From an uncultured bacterium (lineage in GTDB: Bacteria > Bacillota_I > Bacilli_A > Erysipelotrichales > Erysipelotrichaceae): 36,063 nucleotides of DNA. The stretch's first letter is position 1; the number at the start of each line of letters is the position of its first letter. Under the pieces are notes generated by a model. That model was not told where the DNA came from. It was given only the letters and a program-made list of their open reading frames with translations, and made no database searches. Below, piece after piece: positions 28,829 to 36,063 of the stretch. The translations under genes and the position numbers were made by a program. Location of the stretch: positions 1-36,063 of the forward strand of contig CAIXIN010000091.1 of the NCBI GenBank assembly GCA_903919545.1, given 5' to 3'.

Positions 28829-29635
28829 TCAGCCTTTCTGACAATGTGGACAATACACAGATGTCCTTTGACCTATTTTAATGCTTTTTAAAGGACTTGC
28901 GCAAGTCAGACAATTCTGAGTTCCTCGTCCATAGACTCGAAGATGAGTTTGAAAGCGACCTGTGATCCCTAAAGAGGCTGTATAGGAACGTACTGTTGCC
29001 CCACCTGCTAAAATGGCTTCACTTAAAACCATACGCGTAATCCCTATAAGTTCCTGCCATTGTTTAAGGCTAATACTTTTTACTTTCTTCAAAGGAGAGA
29101 TCGATGCTAAGAAACAGATCTCATCGGCGTAGATGTTACCTATCCCTGCGATCACTGATTGATCGAGAAGAAAGGTCTTAAGAGGAATACTTCTTGTTTT
29201 AGCGAGATCTTTAAGATAAGCAGGCGTCAATGCATCATCGAAAGGTTCACATCCAAGTTGAGTCAAGAGTTCTACTGGATCCTTAAGCGAATACTGTATT
29301 CTTCCAAACTTACGTGTATCGTTGAACTCTAGTTTCTGGTTGGATAAGACAAAGATCACATGGGTATGTTTCTTAGGTTCATCGTCTAATGGGGTTAAGA
29401 AGAATCTTCCTTCCATTCTCAAATGAACGCTCATAAACCCTCGATCAAAGGTAAAGATCAAATACTTTCCTCGTCGAGTAATGTCTACGATCCTACGTTG
29501 AGTAAGATCTTCGATAAAACTAGGTGATTCATAGACAGTCCTAGGCCAAGTGACCTTAACATCTAAGATCTTTTCTCCTATAATCTGGCTTTTTAAGGTC
29601 CTAACGACCGTTTCTACTTCTGGTAATTCAGGCAT
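28829..29635 (-). CDS. mutM: Formamidopyrimidine-DNA glycosylase
   Basis: MPELPEVETVVRTL, VIAGIGNIYADEICF, C-terminal zinc finger CLTC..CPHC. Confidence 0.96.
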   Translation of the reverse strand: MPELPEVETVVRTLKSQIIGEKILDVKVTWPRTVYESPSFIEDLTQRRIVDITRRGKYLIFTFDRGFMSVHLRMEGRFFLTPLDDEPKKHTHVIFVLSNQKLEFNDTRKFGRIQYSLKDPVELLTQLGCEPFDDALTPAYLKDLAKTRSIPLKTFLLDQSVIAGIGNIYADEICFLASISPLKKVKSISLKQWQELIGITRMVLSEAILAGGATVRSYTASLGITGRFQTHLRVYGRGTQNCLTCASPLKSIKIGQRTSVYCPHCQKG

Positions 29636-32166
29636 TATTTAGCCTCATACCAAGAGTCTCCATAAGCTTCTGAGACTTCCATAGGAACTTTAAGATTAAC
29701 AGCTTCAATCATCGCTTTCTTGATTTCTACTTTAACGATCTCTAACTCATCTTTAGGGACATCAAAGACCAATTCATCATGAACCTGAACGATCATCTTT
29801 GTCTTTAGATGATGTGCTTTGAGTGCTTTATCGACAGAAATCATTGCGATTTTTATAATGTCTGCAGCTGTACCTTGAATAGGCGCATTCATCGCTGCTC
29901 TTTTTCCGAATTCTCTAATCTGATAAGATTTATCGAAGATCTCAGGGATCTCTCTTCTACGTTTAAACAAGGTCTCTACATAGCCCTGTCTTTGAGCACT
30001 GAAGACCGTATCATCCATATAACGTTGGATGTTTGGATAAGAAGTCAAATAGGCATCGATAAACTTCTGAGCTGATTTACGATCCGTTCCTAATTGAGCC
30101 GCTAAACCAAAATCACTGATCCCATAGATGATCCCAAAGTTAACTGCCTTGGCTTGTCTTCTCATCGATGAGGTCACATCCTCTGCAGAGACATGAAAGA
30201 CATCCATGGCTGTTTTCGTATGGATATCCAGATGGGTCTTAAAGGCTTCAATCATGGCGCTCTCATCTGCCATATGAGCTAAAACACGTAATTCGATCTG
30301 AGAATAATCACAGGCATATAAAAGATTACCTGGACTAGGAATAAAGGCCTTACGTATACCACGGCTTTCTTCATCTCTTACTGAAATGTTTTGTAGATTA
30401 GGATCATAAGAGGATAAACGTCCTGTTTGAGCGGTGGTTTGGCTATAAACGGTGTGAATCTTATGATCAACTTGAATGAACTTCTTTAAGCCTTGAGCGT
30501 AAGTTGAATAGAGCTTTTGATACTTACGATATTCAATCAGTTTACTGATGACAGGATGCGCATCGACTAGGCTCTCCAACACATCGATGGCTGTAGAGCC
30601 TTTACGATTGGATGGTAAACCAAGTTCAACGAAAAGGACTTCTCCTAATTGTTTAGGTGAATTCACATTAAACGCATGTCCTACGATCTGAGTGATCTGA
30701 TCAGATAACTCGTTTAATTTCGCTAAGGTTTCTTCTGCGATCTTATCGAGAATGGACTCATCGACTAAGATCCCCTCTTTCTCCATTTGATAAAGCAAGC
30801 GAATCAAAGGTTCTTCGACTTTATCATAGAGTTCTTTCATCGATTTTACTTCAATCTTCTCTAGTAGTAAGGAACAATCTTGAGAAAGCTTAAGGGCGAT
30901 GAGTCTGGATAAGGTCATCGTATCCTCAGATAAGACAGCTTTAGGATAATCTGGCCAATTGTATTTAACTTGGATCTTCTCATAGGTATTGATCGAAGAA
31001 TCATCTAGATAAGATAAAATCATAGGATCTTCGAAAGTTCCGTTGACGGATACTTTTGCGCTATCACAGGCGTGTAAAAAGGATTTCGCATCATAGACAC
31101 GTTTGATCTCTGATGAGGCAAGATAAGCAATAATGTTTGGTTCTTTTAAGAGATCTTCTTCTTTGACGAAACAACTTAATTTTCCATCAGAGAAAGCCAA
31201 CCCAAAGAAAGGATGAGGCCAATCTGTATCTAATCTATAATGAGGAAAGATCGCGATGTCTTTTTGATTAAGATCTTCAAACTTATCGCCGCTTTCTAGA
31301 TGTTCAAGTTTAACTTTTTCAACTTTGATCAAAGATTTCATCTCATAACGTTCAAAGAAAGCATTCGCTTCACTGTTGGCAGGTTGATAGACCATTTCTT
31401 CTAAAGGAAGATCTATTTCAGCATCCGTCTTGATCGTTGCGAGCCATTTTGAGAAAAGAGCTTGTTCAGAATACGTTTCTACGTTTTCTTTGAGTTTGCC
31501 TTTGAGATCATCTTTGTGAGCCAAGACATTCTCAACGGATCCATAATCCGCAAGTAATTTTAAAGCTGTCTTTTCTCCTACACCAGGTAATCCTGGAATA
31601 TTATCAGAAGCATCTCCCATAAGACCTTTTAGATCACAGATCTGAGCTGGTTTTAAAGCCATCTCTTCCATTAAGGCTGCTTCATCCATTTTCTTGATTT
31701 CAGTGAGACCTTTTTTCATCAACCATACTGAAGTGGTTCTATCGATCAATTGAAGCAGATCTTTATCACTGGATAAGACATTGATGTCCCAATCTGGAAA
31801 TCTTTTTACTAAAGATCCGATGATGTCATCGGCTTCTAATCCATCTTGTTGATAATGACATAGATGCGCTGCAACACAGTATTCTCTTACAATAGGAAAC
31901 TGCATCTTAAGTTCTTCTGGTAATGCTTTTCGTGTACCTTTATAATCTTCATATTTCTCATGTCTAAAAGTAGGTTTACCACTATCCCAAGCAATCATTA
32001 AAGCTTGAGGTTGAACCAAGTCTATGGCTTTTGAAAGCATACTGACAAAACCAAAAACAGCGTTGGTGTATACACCTTGGCTATTGGCACTCAAACGGGT
32101 ATAGGCTGTCGCATAATAAGCTCTAAAAAACATCGAATTACCATCTACTAAGAGCATTTTTTTCAT
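29635..32166 (-). CDS. polA: DNA polymerase I
   Basis: 5'-3' exonuclease motifs (LLVDGNSMFFRAYYA, DNIPGLPGVGEKTA) and polymerase motifs (YACDYSQIELRVLAH, RRQAKAVNFGIIYGIS, VQVHDELVF). Confidence 0.97.
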   Translation of the reverse strand: MKKMLLVDGNSMFFRAYYATAYTRLSANSQGVYTNAVFGFVSMLSKAIDLVQPQALMIAWDSGKPTFRHEKYEDYKGTRKALPEELKMQFPIVREYCVAAHLCHYQQDGLEADDIIGSLVKRFPDWDINVLSSDKDLLQLIDRTTSVWLMKKGLTEIKKMDEAALMEEMALKPAQICDLKGLMGDASDNIPGLPGVGEKTALKLLADYGSVENVLAHKDDLKGKLKENVETYSEQALFSKWLATIKTDAEIDLPLEEMVYQPANSEANAFFERYEMKSLIKVEKVKLEHLESGDKFEDLNQKDIAIFPHYRLDTDWPHPFFGLAFSDGKLSCFVKEEDLLKEPNIIAYLASSEIKRVYDAKSFLHACDSAKVSVNGTFEDPMILSYLDDSSINTYEKIQVKYNWPDYPKAVLSEDTMTLSRLIALKLSQDCSLLLEKIEVKSMKELYDKVEEPLIRLLYQMEKEGILVDESILDKIAEETLAKLNELSDQITQIVGHAFNVNSPKQLGEVLFVELGLPSNRKGSTAIDVLESLVDAHPVISKLIEYRKYQKLYSTYAQGLKKFIQVDHKIHTVYSQTTAQTGRLSSYDPNLQNISVRDEESRGIRKAFIPSPGNLLYACDYSQIELRVLAHMADESAMIEAFKTHLDIHTKTAMDVFHVSAEDVTSSMRRQAKAVNFGIIYGISDFGLAAQLGTDRKSAQKFIDAYLTSYPNIQRYMDDTVFSAQRQGYVETLFKRRREIPEIFDKSYQIREFGKRAAMNAPIQGTAADIIKIAMISVDKALKAHHLKTKMIVQVHDELVFDVPKDELEIVKVEIKKAMIEAVNLKVPMEVSEAYGDSWYEAK

Positions 32167-32191
32167 TTCTTTGCCTCACCTTTAATTTCAA

Positions 32192-32215
32192 AAGTGAATC
32201 CCTTAGGATTCACTT
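32192..32215 (-). terminator. Hairpin between ZnuA-like gene end and polA
   Basis: AAGTGAATCC-CTTA-GGATTCACTT perfect 10-bp stem overlapping the upstream gene's stop. Confidence 0.55.
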
Positions 32216-33170
32216 AATCGATCAATTTCAATACTGCAAGATTCTTATACATCAAGGTCATATAATCATCTTTGTTTTCAATATCTTTCTCTGTTAAGAA
32301 AGCTAAACTATGCAATTGGATCTCATCTAAAGCAAATTCAGATTTAAGTTCTTCATACAAAACCAACATATCTGCACTCATCAAGGGATCCTTGATGATG
32401 TATTGAACACCTTCATCTTTGATTTTAGCTTTCATGATGGCGAGTTGATCCGCATTAGGCAAGACCCCATATCGAGAAAGAACGATAGGATAGATCCTCA
32501 TCCCATAAGCTTTTTGCCAATTCCCAAAACTAGGAGTGATGCTTACGACGGAGATCTCTTTGGTTCTAATCAATTGATAATTCGCATCCATATTAGCCAA
32601 TTCTACTTCTAGATCCGAAAAGTTTGCCTCAAAGAAAGCTTTCTCTTCAGGATAATTACTTACCAACCATTTCTTTATGGTAGAGGCCATAGAAGTCATC
32701 GTAATAGGATCTAGCCATAGATAAGGATCAGATTCATACATATCGATCGTATCAAACACAGAACCTTCATAATATTCTGAAGTAACTGAGATCGATTGAT
32801 TTCCAATCACATTGGTAGTATAGCGCTTAAAGGCATATACGGCAGACGAACCTACTAGATCAATGATCTTCACATTGCTTTTTTGGATGTCGTCTAGATG
32901 TGCTGATATGTAAGGTTCAAGTTGTCCCATTTGAAAGAAGACATCCAGTTTACTTAAAGTGGTTTTGAAATCTTCAACAGCTTGAGCACGAGTAATGGTT
33001 TCACCTGTACTCAACATCACGATGTTTACCTTTTCTTTAGCAATTCTTTTAACAAGATATTCAACAGGATATGTAGATACCCCTATTTCGAGCACGCTTA
33101 ACTTACAGCCCGTAAGGCTGCCAAGTGAGATGATGACCGATAAAAACAAGATTAAAAATGTTTTACGCAT
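32214..33170 (-). CDS. ZnuA/TroA-like metal-binding-family lipoprotein, apparent loss of His ligands
   Basis: Lipobox LTGC; VSTYPVEYLVKRIAKEKVNIVML, DPYLWLDPITM, SITPSFGNWQKAYGMRIYPI align by eye with ZnuA-family blocks. Confidence 0.75.
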   Translation of the reverse strand: MRKTFLILFLSVIISLGSLTGCKLSVLEIGVSTYPVEYLVKRIAKEKVNIVMLSTGETITRAQAVEDFKTTLSKLDVFFQMGQLEPYISAHLDDIQKSNVKIIDLVGSSAVYAFKRYTTNVIGNQSISVTSEYYEGSVFDTIDMYESDPYLWLDPITMTSMASTIKKWLVSNYPEEKAFFEANFSDLEVELANMDANYQLIRTKEISVVSITPSFGNWQKAYGMRIYPIVLSRYGVLPNADQLAIMKAKIKDEGVQYIIKDPLMSADMLVLYEELKSEFALDEIQLHSLAFLTEKDIENKDDYMTLMYKNLAVLKLID

Positions 33171-33190
33171 AAGGGCTCCATTTCCAAATA

Positions 33191-33199
33191 ATTATAGCA
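33191..33199 (-). promoter_or_regulatory. Extended -10 element upstream of the ZnuA-like gene
   Basis: TGCTATAAT on the minus strand, ~20 bp upstream of the ATG. Confidence 0.4.
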
Positions 33200-33201
33200 T
33201 A

Positions 33202-33750
33202 TTATGGCTTTAGGGTAGGATTCCAGAGCACTCTTTCGCGACGTTGTTTATTAAGAGCCAAGCTTTTTTGAGCACTATATTTTAAACGATTTAGTCCTGC
33301 TAAGCCTAATAGTAAAGGAACATGTCCTATCAAAGTTAGAAATTCACGCTTTATAAACCAAGCATTGAGATACAAATGAGTAATCCCAAAAATAAACAAG
33401 ACAGCGTATTGAGCTAATTCCTTGATGAATAGACCAGTGATCCCCATAAAGATCTGTTCAAAGAGAGATTCATTGAGTTGACTAGACCAAAACTTAACGA
33501 TATAGATGCTTAGTGGATAAGCGATCACATTACCAACCATTTGATGTTGAAAGAGATCTATCGCTAAACCTAATGCAGCCCCACTTAAGACCGCAATAAG
33601 AACTGGTTTTTTAATACTGATCAATAAAAAAGCTAAAAATCCTAGATTAGGTATAAAAACCAAAGCACGAAGCGATGTATCGATAGGAAAGATGATCCTT
33701 AAGATAAGATCACCTATAAATCCCGCAAATACAAAAGCGAGGTCAATCCA
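33202..33750 (-). CDS. mreD: Rod shape-determining protein MreD
   Basis: Small multi-TM protein translationally overlapping mreC; start at MWIDLAFVF. Confidence 0.7.
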   Translation of the reverse strand, partial: WIDLAFVFAGFIGDLILRIIFPIDTSLRALVFIPNLGFLAFLLISIKKPVLIAVLSGAALGLAIDLFQHQMVGNVIAYPLSIYIVKFWSSQLNESLFEQIFMGITGLFIKELAQYAVLFIFGITHLYLNAWFIKREFLTLIGHVPLLLGLAGLNRLKYSAQKSLALNKQRRERVLWNPTLKP

Positions 33751-34597
33751 CATTAAGATTTCCTCGTTTAACGATGGCGACATAGTTGATATGAGCGAAA
33801 TCTGCCGCTGGGGTCACATAGACTTTGACACCACCAGCACTTTGTTGAACCTCTACTTTAGATACTGTTCCTACTAAAAGTCCACTAGGATAGGTTTCTC
33901 CTAAGCCACTGGAGATGACTGTCATCCCTTCATTAATACTCGCATTGGTTTCAAGTAAGCTCAAGATATACGATCCTGAATTGACATCATAATACTCTAA
34001 TAAGGCTTCTGCAGTATCGGTTTGGGTGATCCTGATCTTAACGGATACCTTGTTAAGTTCTTCTTCTGTGGTTAAAAGAAGGACCTCACAAGAGTTGGAG
34101 GTGATTGAAGTAACTTTCCCAATGAGACCTGTAGAACTTATGACTGCATCGTTGAGTTCGACTCCATCTACAGTACCTACATTTAGTCCTAAGACATGAT
34201 TGAAGGCATCCGGGGTACGATTGATCACCAAAGCCGCAATCAAATGATATTCAGACATCGATAACTTTAAGTCATTGAGGACCTTTAGATCTTCGATGTC
34301 TCGATAAGCTTCATCTAGTCGAGCTTGAAATTGTTCTAAGAGATCGATTTGTTTTCTTAAACGTTCGTTTTCTGCTTTTAGGGAATATAAAGAACTGAAA
34401 TCATCCATAAAGTTCCCTATGGATTGAATTGGATTATCAAATAAGGTATAGCGCAAGCTTGAAAAGAACCCATATGCTTGGTTGACCGTACCTTCGACTT
34501 GATCATTTAATCTAAACATCGCTAAAAGGAGGGATAAGGCAAGGCATACCCCTACGATTTTTAGTAAGAAGCGGTTAAACGGATTGAGTCTGTTCAT
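33743..34597 (-). CDS. mreC: Rod shape-determining protein MreC
   Basis: N-terminal TM, coiled coil ENERLRKQIDLLEQFQARLDEA, AALVINRTPDAFNHVLGLNVGTVDGVELNDAVIS, GLGETYPSGLLVGTVSKVE. Confidence 0.92.
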   Translation of the reverse strand: MNRLNPFNRFLLKIVGVCLALSLLLAMFRLNDQVEGTVNQAYGFFSSLRYTLFDNPIQSIGNFMDDFSSLYSLKAENERLRKQIDLLEQFQARLDEAYRDIEDLKVLNDLKLSMSEYHLIAALVINRTPDAFNHVLGLNVGTVDGVELNDAVISSTGLIGKVTSITSNSCEVLLLTTEEELNKVSVKIRITQTDTAEALLEYYDVNSGSYILSLLETNASINEGMTVISSGLGETYPSGLLVGTVSKVEVQQSAGGVKVYVTPAADFAHINYVAIVKRGNLNVD

Positions 34598-34635
34598 AAG
34601 TCTATCCCCTATTATAAAGAGAGTAGACCCTTAGT

Positions 34636-35316
34636 TCAATCTTTTTTCAGTATTTGACGTAAGCTTGTGTACCCATAGTGAGAAACGATCAGATGATCCA
34701 GTAAAGGAATGCCCATTGTATCACCTGCTTCTTCTAAGACTTTAGTTACCAAACGATCATTTTCACTGGGACTTACATCACCACTGGGATGATTATAAAC
34801 AGCGATGATACGAGCTGCGGATACTTTAAGAGCTTCCTTATAGACCTCTCGAGGATGAACGATGGATCTGTCTAATCCTCCCATATACAAGATCTTATAC
34901 CCAATGATATGGTTTTTTGTATTTAGAAAGACCACCATAAATTGTTCCTGCTGAGAAGAACCCAATTCTTTCTTCAACCAATTGACCAATCGAGATGGTT
35001 GATCGATCACATCGACTTCTAAAGACGCTTGTTGAGCCATTCTTCGACTTACTTCACATAAGGCTAATACTTCAGAAGCTTTTACACCTTTGATGCCTTT
35101 GATTGATTCTAAAGTATTCACATCGAGTGCAGAAAGATTATTGATCGATCCACATAGACTTAAAAGTTCTTGAGCGAGTTGTATGGCGGATTTACCTGCA
35201 ATACCACTTCTAAGTAAGATCGCTAAGAGTTCCGCATCGTTAAGTGATCTTATTCCTAAACTTCTTAATTTCTCGCGAGGTCTTTCGCTGTTTTGTATTT
35301 CTTTTATCTTCATCAT
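34636..35316 (-). CDS. radC: RadC family JAB/MPN-domain protein
   Basis: RPREKLRSLGIRSLNDAELLAILLRSG, VHPREVYKEAL, VYNHPSGDVSPSENDR, GIPLLDHLIVS. Confidence 0.93.
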   Translation of the reverse strand: MMKIKEIQNSERPREKLRSLGIRSLNDAELLAILLRSGIAGKSAIQLAQELLSLCGSINNLSALDVNTLESIKGIKGVKASEVLALCEVSRRMAQQASLEVDVIDQPSRLVNWLKKELGSSQQEQFMVVFLNTKNHIIGYKILYMGGLDRSIVHPREVYKEALKVSAARIIAVYNHPSGDVSPSENDRLVTKVLEEAGDTMGIPLLDHLIVSHYGYTSLRQILKKD

Positions 35317-35317
35317 T

Positions 35318-35337
35318 AAAAAGAGGACATCGTCCTC
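35318..35337 (-). terminator. Hairpin/T-tract before radC
   Basis: Minus strand GAGGAC-GAT-GTCCTC-TTTTT. Confidence 0.65.
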
Positions 35338-35461
35338 ATTTTCCCCAAGTCATTTCGATCCCGGGAATACTCACTCTGCCTCGTCCTGAGGTCAGAAGCT
35401 TGTAGATGGCAGCTATGCCCGCTACGATCGCAACATACAGCAGTAAACTAGATGTTGTCAT
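35336..35461 (-). CDS. 41-aa predicted single-pass membrane protein (not in ORF track)
   Basis: MTTSSLLLYVAIVAGIAAIYKLLTSGRGRVSIPGIEMTWGK*, with GGAGG RBS 6 bp upstream of ATG. Confidence 0.55.
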   Translation of the reverse strand: MTTSSLLLYVAIVAGIAAIYKLLTSGRGRVSIPGIEMTWGK

Positions 35462-35495
35462 ATGGTCCTCCACTCATACTTATGAGGGCCTAAGC

Positions 35496-35672
35496 TTATT
35501 CCCTAAATGATTTCTTTAATTCTTCTATTGAATCTTCTAAGACTTTGATCGTCTTAAAAACTTCCTCATCACTGACGCTTTGTTTGCCCCATTGGAAGTG
35601 TTCTAAAAGATCAGATGCTTTAAGAGTAATGATTTTTACGAGTCTATTTCTAAGTTCAAAGGTTTGCTTCAT
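35496..35672 (-). CDS. 58-aa protein with weak MazG-like similarity (not in ORF track)
   Basis: MKQTFELRNRLVKIITLKASDLLEHFQWGKQSVSDEEVFKTIKVLEDSIEELKKSFRE*; LLEHFQW resembles MazG-like pyrophosphohydrolases. Confidence 0.5.
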   Translation of the reverse strand: MKQTFELRNRLVKIITLKASDLLEHFQWGKQSVSDEEVFKTIKVLEDSIEELKKSFRE

Positions 35673-35677
35673 GAATA

Positions 35678-35710
35678 AAGTATACCATAGTGAAAAAATA
35701 CGGTATACTT
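35678..35710. promoter_or_regulatory. Inverted repeat in the divergent promoter region
   Basis: AAGTATACC-N15-GGTATACTT perfect 9-bp arms; each arm contains a TATACT -10-like hexamer. Confidence 0.55.
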
Positions 35711-35730
35711 GAGATAAAAGAGGGTTTTCT

Positions 35731-36063
35731 ATGCAAAAACAAAAGTTGTCTTTGTCTGAGAAGTTGGCCTTTAGTTTTGCGGGTATGGGCCAAAATATTA
35801 TCTATAATTTGGTTATTACCTTGATCATGTTTTATTATACTGATGTAGCTTTAATTAAGCCTGAGGTCGTCGCGACGATCATGTTTTTTACCCGTTTATG
35901 GGATGCAATTAATGATCCTTTGATGGGAATGTTGGTCGATAAGACCAAGACGAGATTTGGTAAACTAAGACCTTATTTAATGGCAGTACCTATTCCGCTT
36001 GCGATCTTTACGATTTTGACTTTCGCTGTACCTGATATGAGCCCAGGCATCAAGATCTTATAT
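35731..36063 (+). CDS. GPH-family (MelB-like) sugar:cation symporter, N-terminal part (runs off the window)
   Basis: MQKQKLSLSEKLAFSFAGMGQNIIYNLVITLIMFYYTDV...RLWDAINDPLMGMLVDKTKTRFGKLRPYL; open to right edge. Confidence 0.88.
   Translation, partial: MQKQKLSLSEKLAFSFAGMGQNIIYNLVITLIMFYYTDVALIKPEVVATIMFFTRLWDAINDPLMGMLVDKTKTRFGKLRPYLMAVPIPLAIFTILTFAVPDMSPGIKILY

Noticed and set aside
29809-30075. 88-aa Cys-rich plus-strand ORF opposite polA
   Set aside because: Antisense to conserved polymerase motifs; no RBS or independent evidence.
29635-32166. Loss of 3'-5' exonuclease residues in PolA as a novelty
   Set aside because: Inactive proofreading domains are usual in Firmicutes-type Pol I.
1-36063. 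Alternative genetic code (TGA = Trp), as in some Mollicutes
   Set aside because: Several genes end in TGA (permease, NuoE-like, thrS, mreC), and the Trp codons I read (e.g. in MreD and the GPH transporter) are TGG, so the standard code applies.
1-36063. tRNA/rRNA genes or CRISPR arrays
   Set aside because: None seen on either strand by eye; cannot exclude without tRNAscan/Infernal.

Overview
36 kb low-GC, Firmicutes/Acholeplasma-like chromosomal window (standard code: TGA is used as a stop). Almost all genes are on the minus strand; the exceptions are the proS 3' part at the left edge and a GPH-type transporter start at the right edge. Housekeeping blocks: gltD-gltB; T-box-thrS; an M29 aminopeptidase; ROK sugar kinase-pyk-pfkA; dnaI-dnaB-coaE-mutM-polA; mreD-mreC; radC. 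The accessory part is roughly 1.3-19 kb. It holds a RhuM-Fic gene, an ABC permease/NuoE-like/small-membrane-protein operon, a PQ-loop protein, a GNAT, a CheB-CheR-PAS plus GGDEF-HD-GYP pair, and a 5'-truncated Rhs gene with a variable C-terminal domain followed 2 bp later by a candidate immunity gene. Best candidates for something undescribed: (1) the Rhs C-terminal domain (GHGAWPLPHMHVGRRRIHI) with its adjacent 184-aa partner; (2) a ZnuA-like lipoprotein next to mreCD that appears to have lost all the conserved His ligands; (3) the permease/NuoE-like operon and a substrate-binding protein translationally coupled to thrS about 15 kb away, each followed by the same short direct repeat. Two small genes absent from the ORF track lie between radC and the transporter. 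All family calls come from reading motifs; no database search was run.
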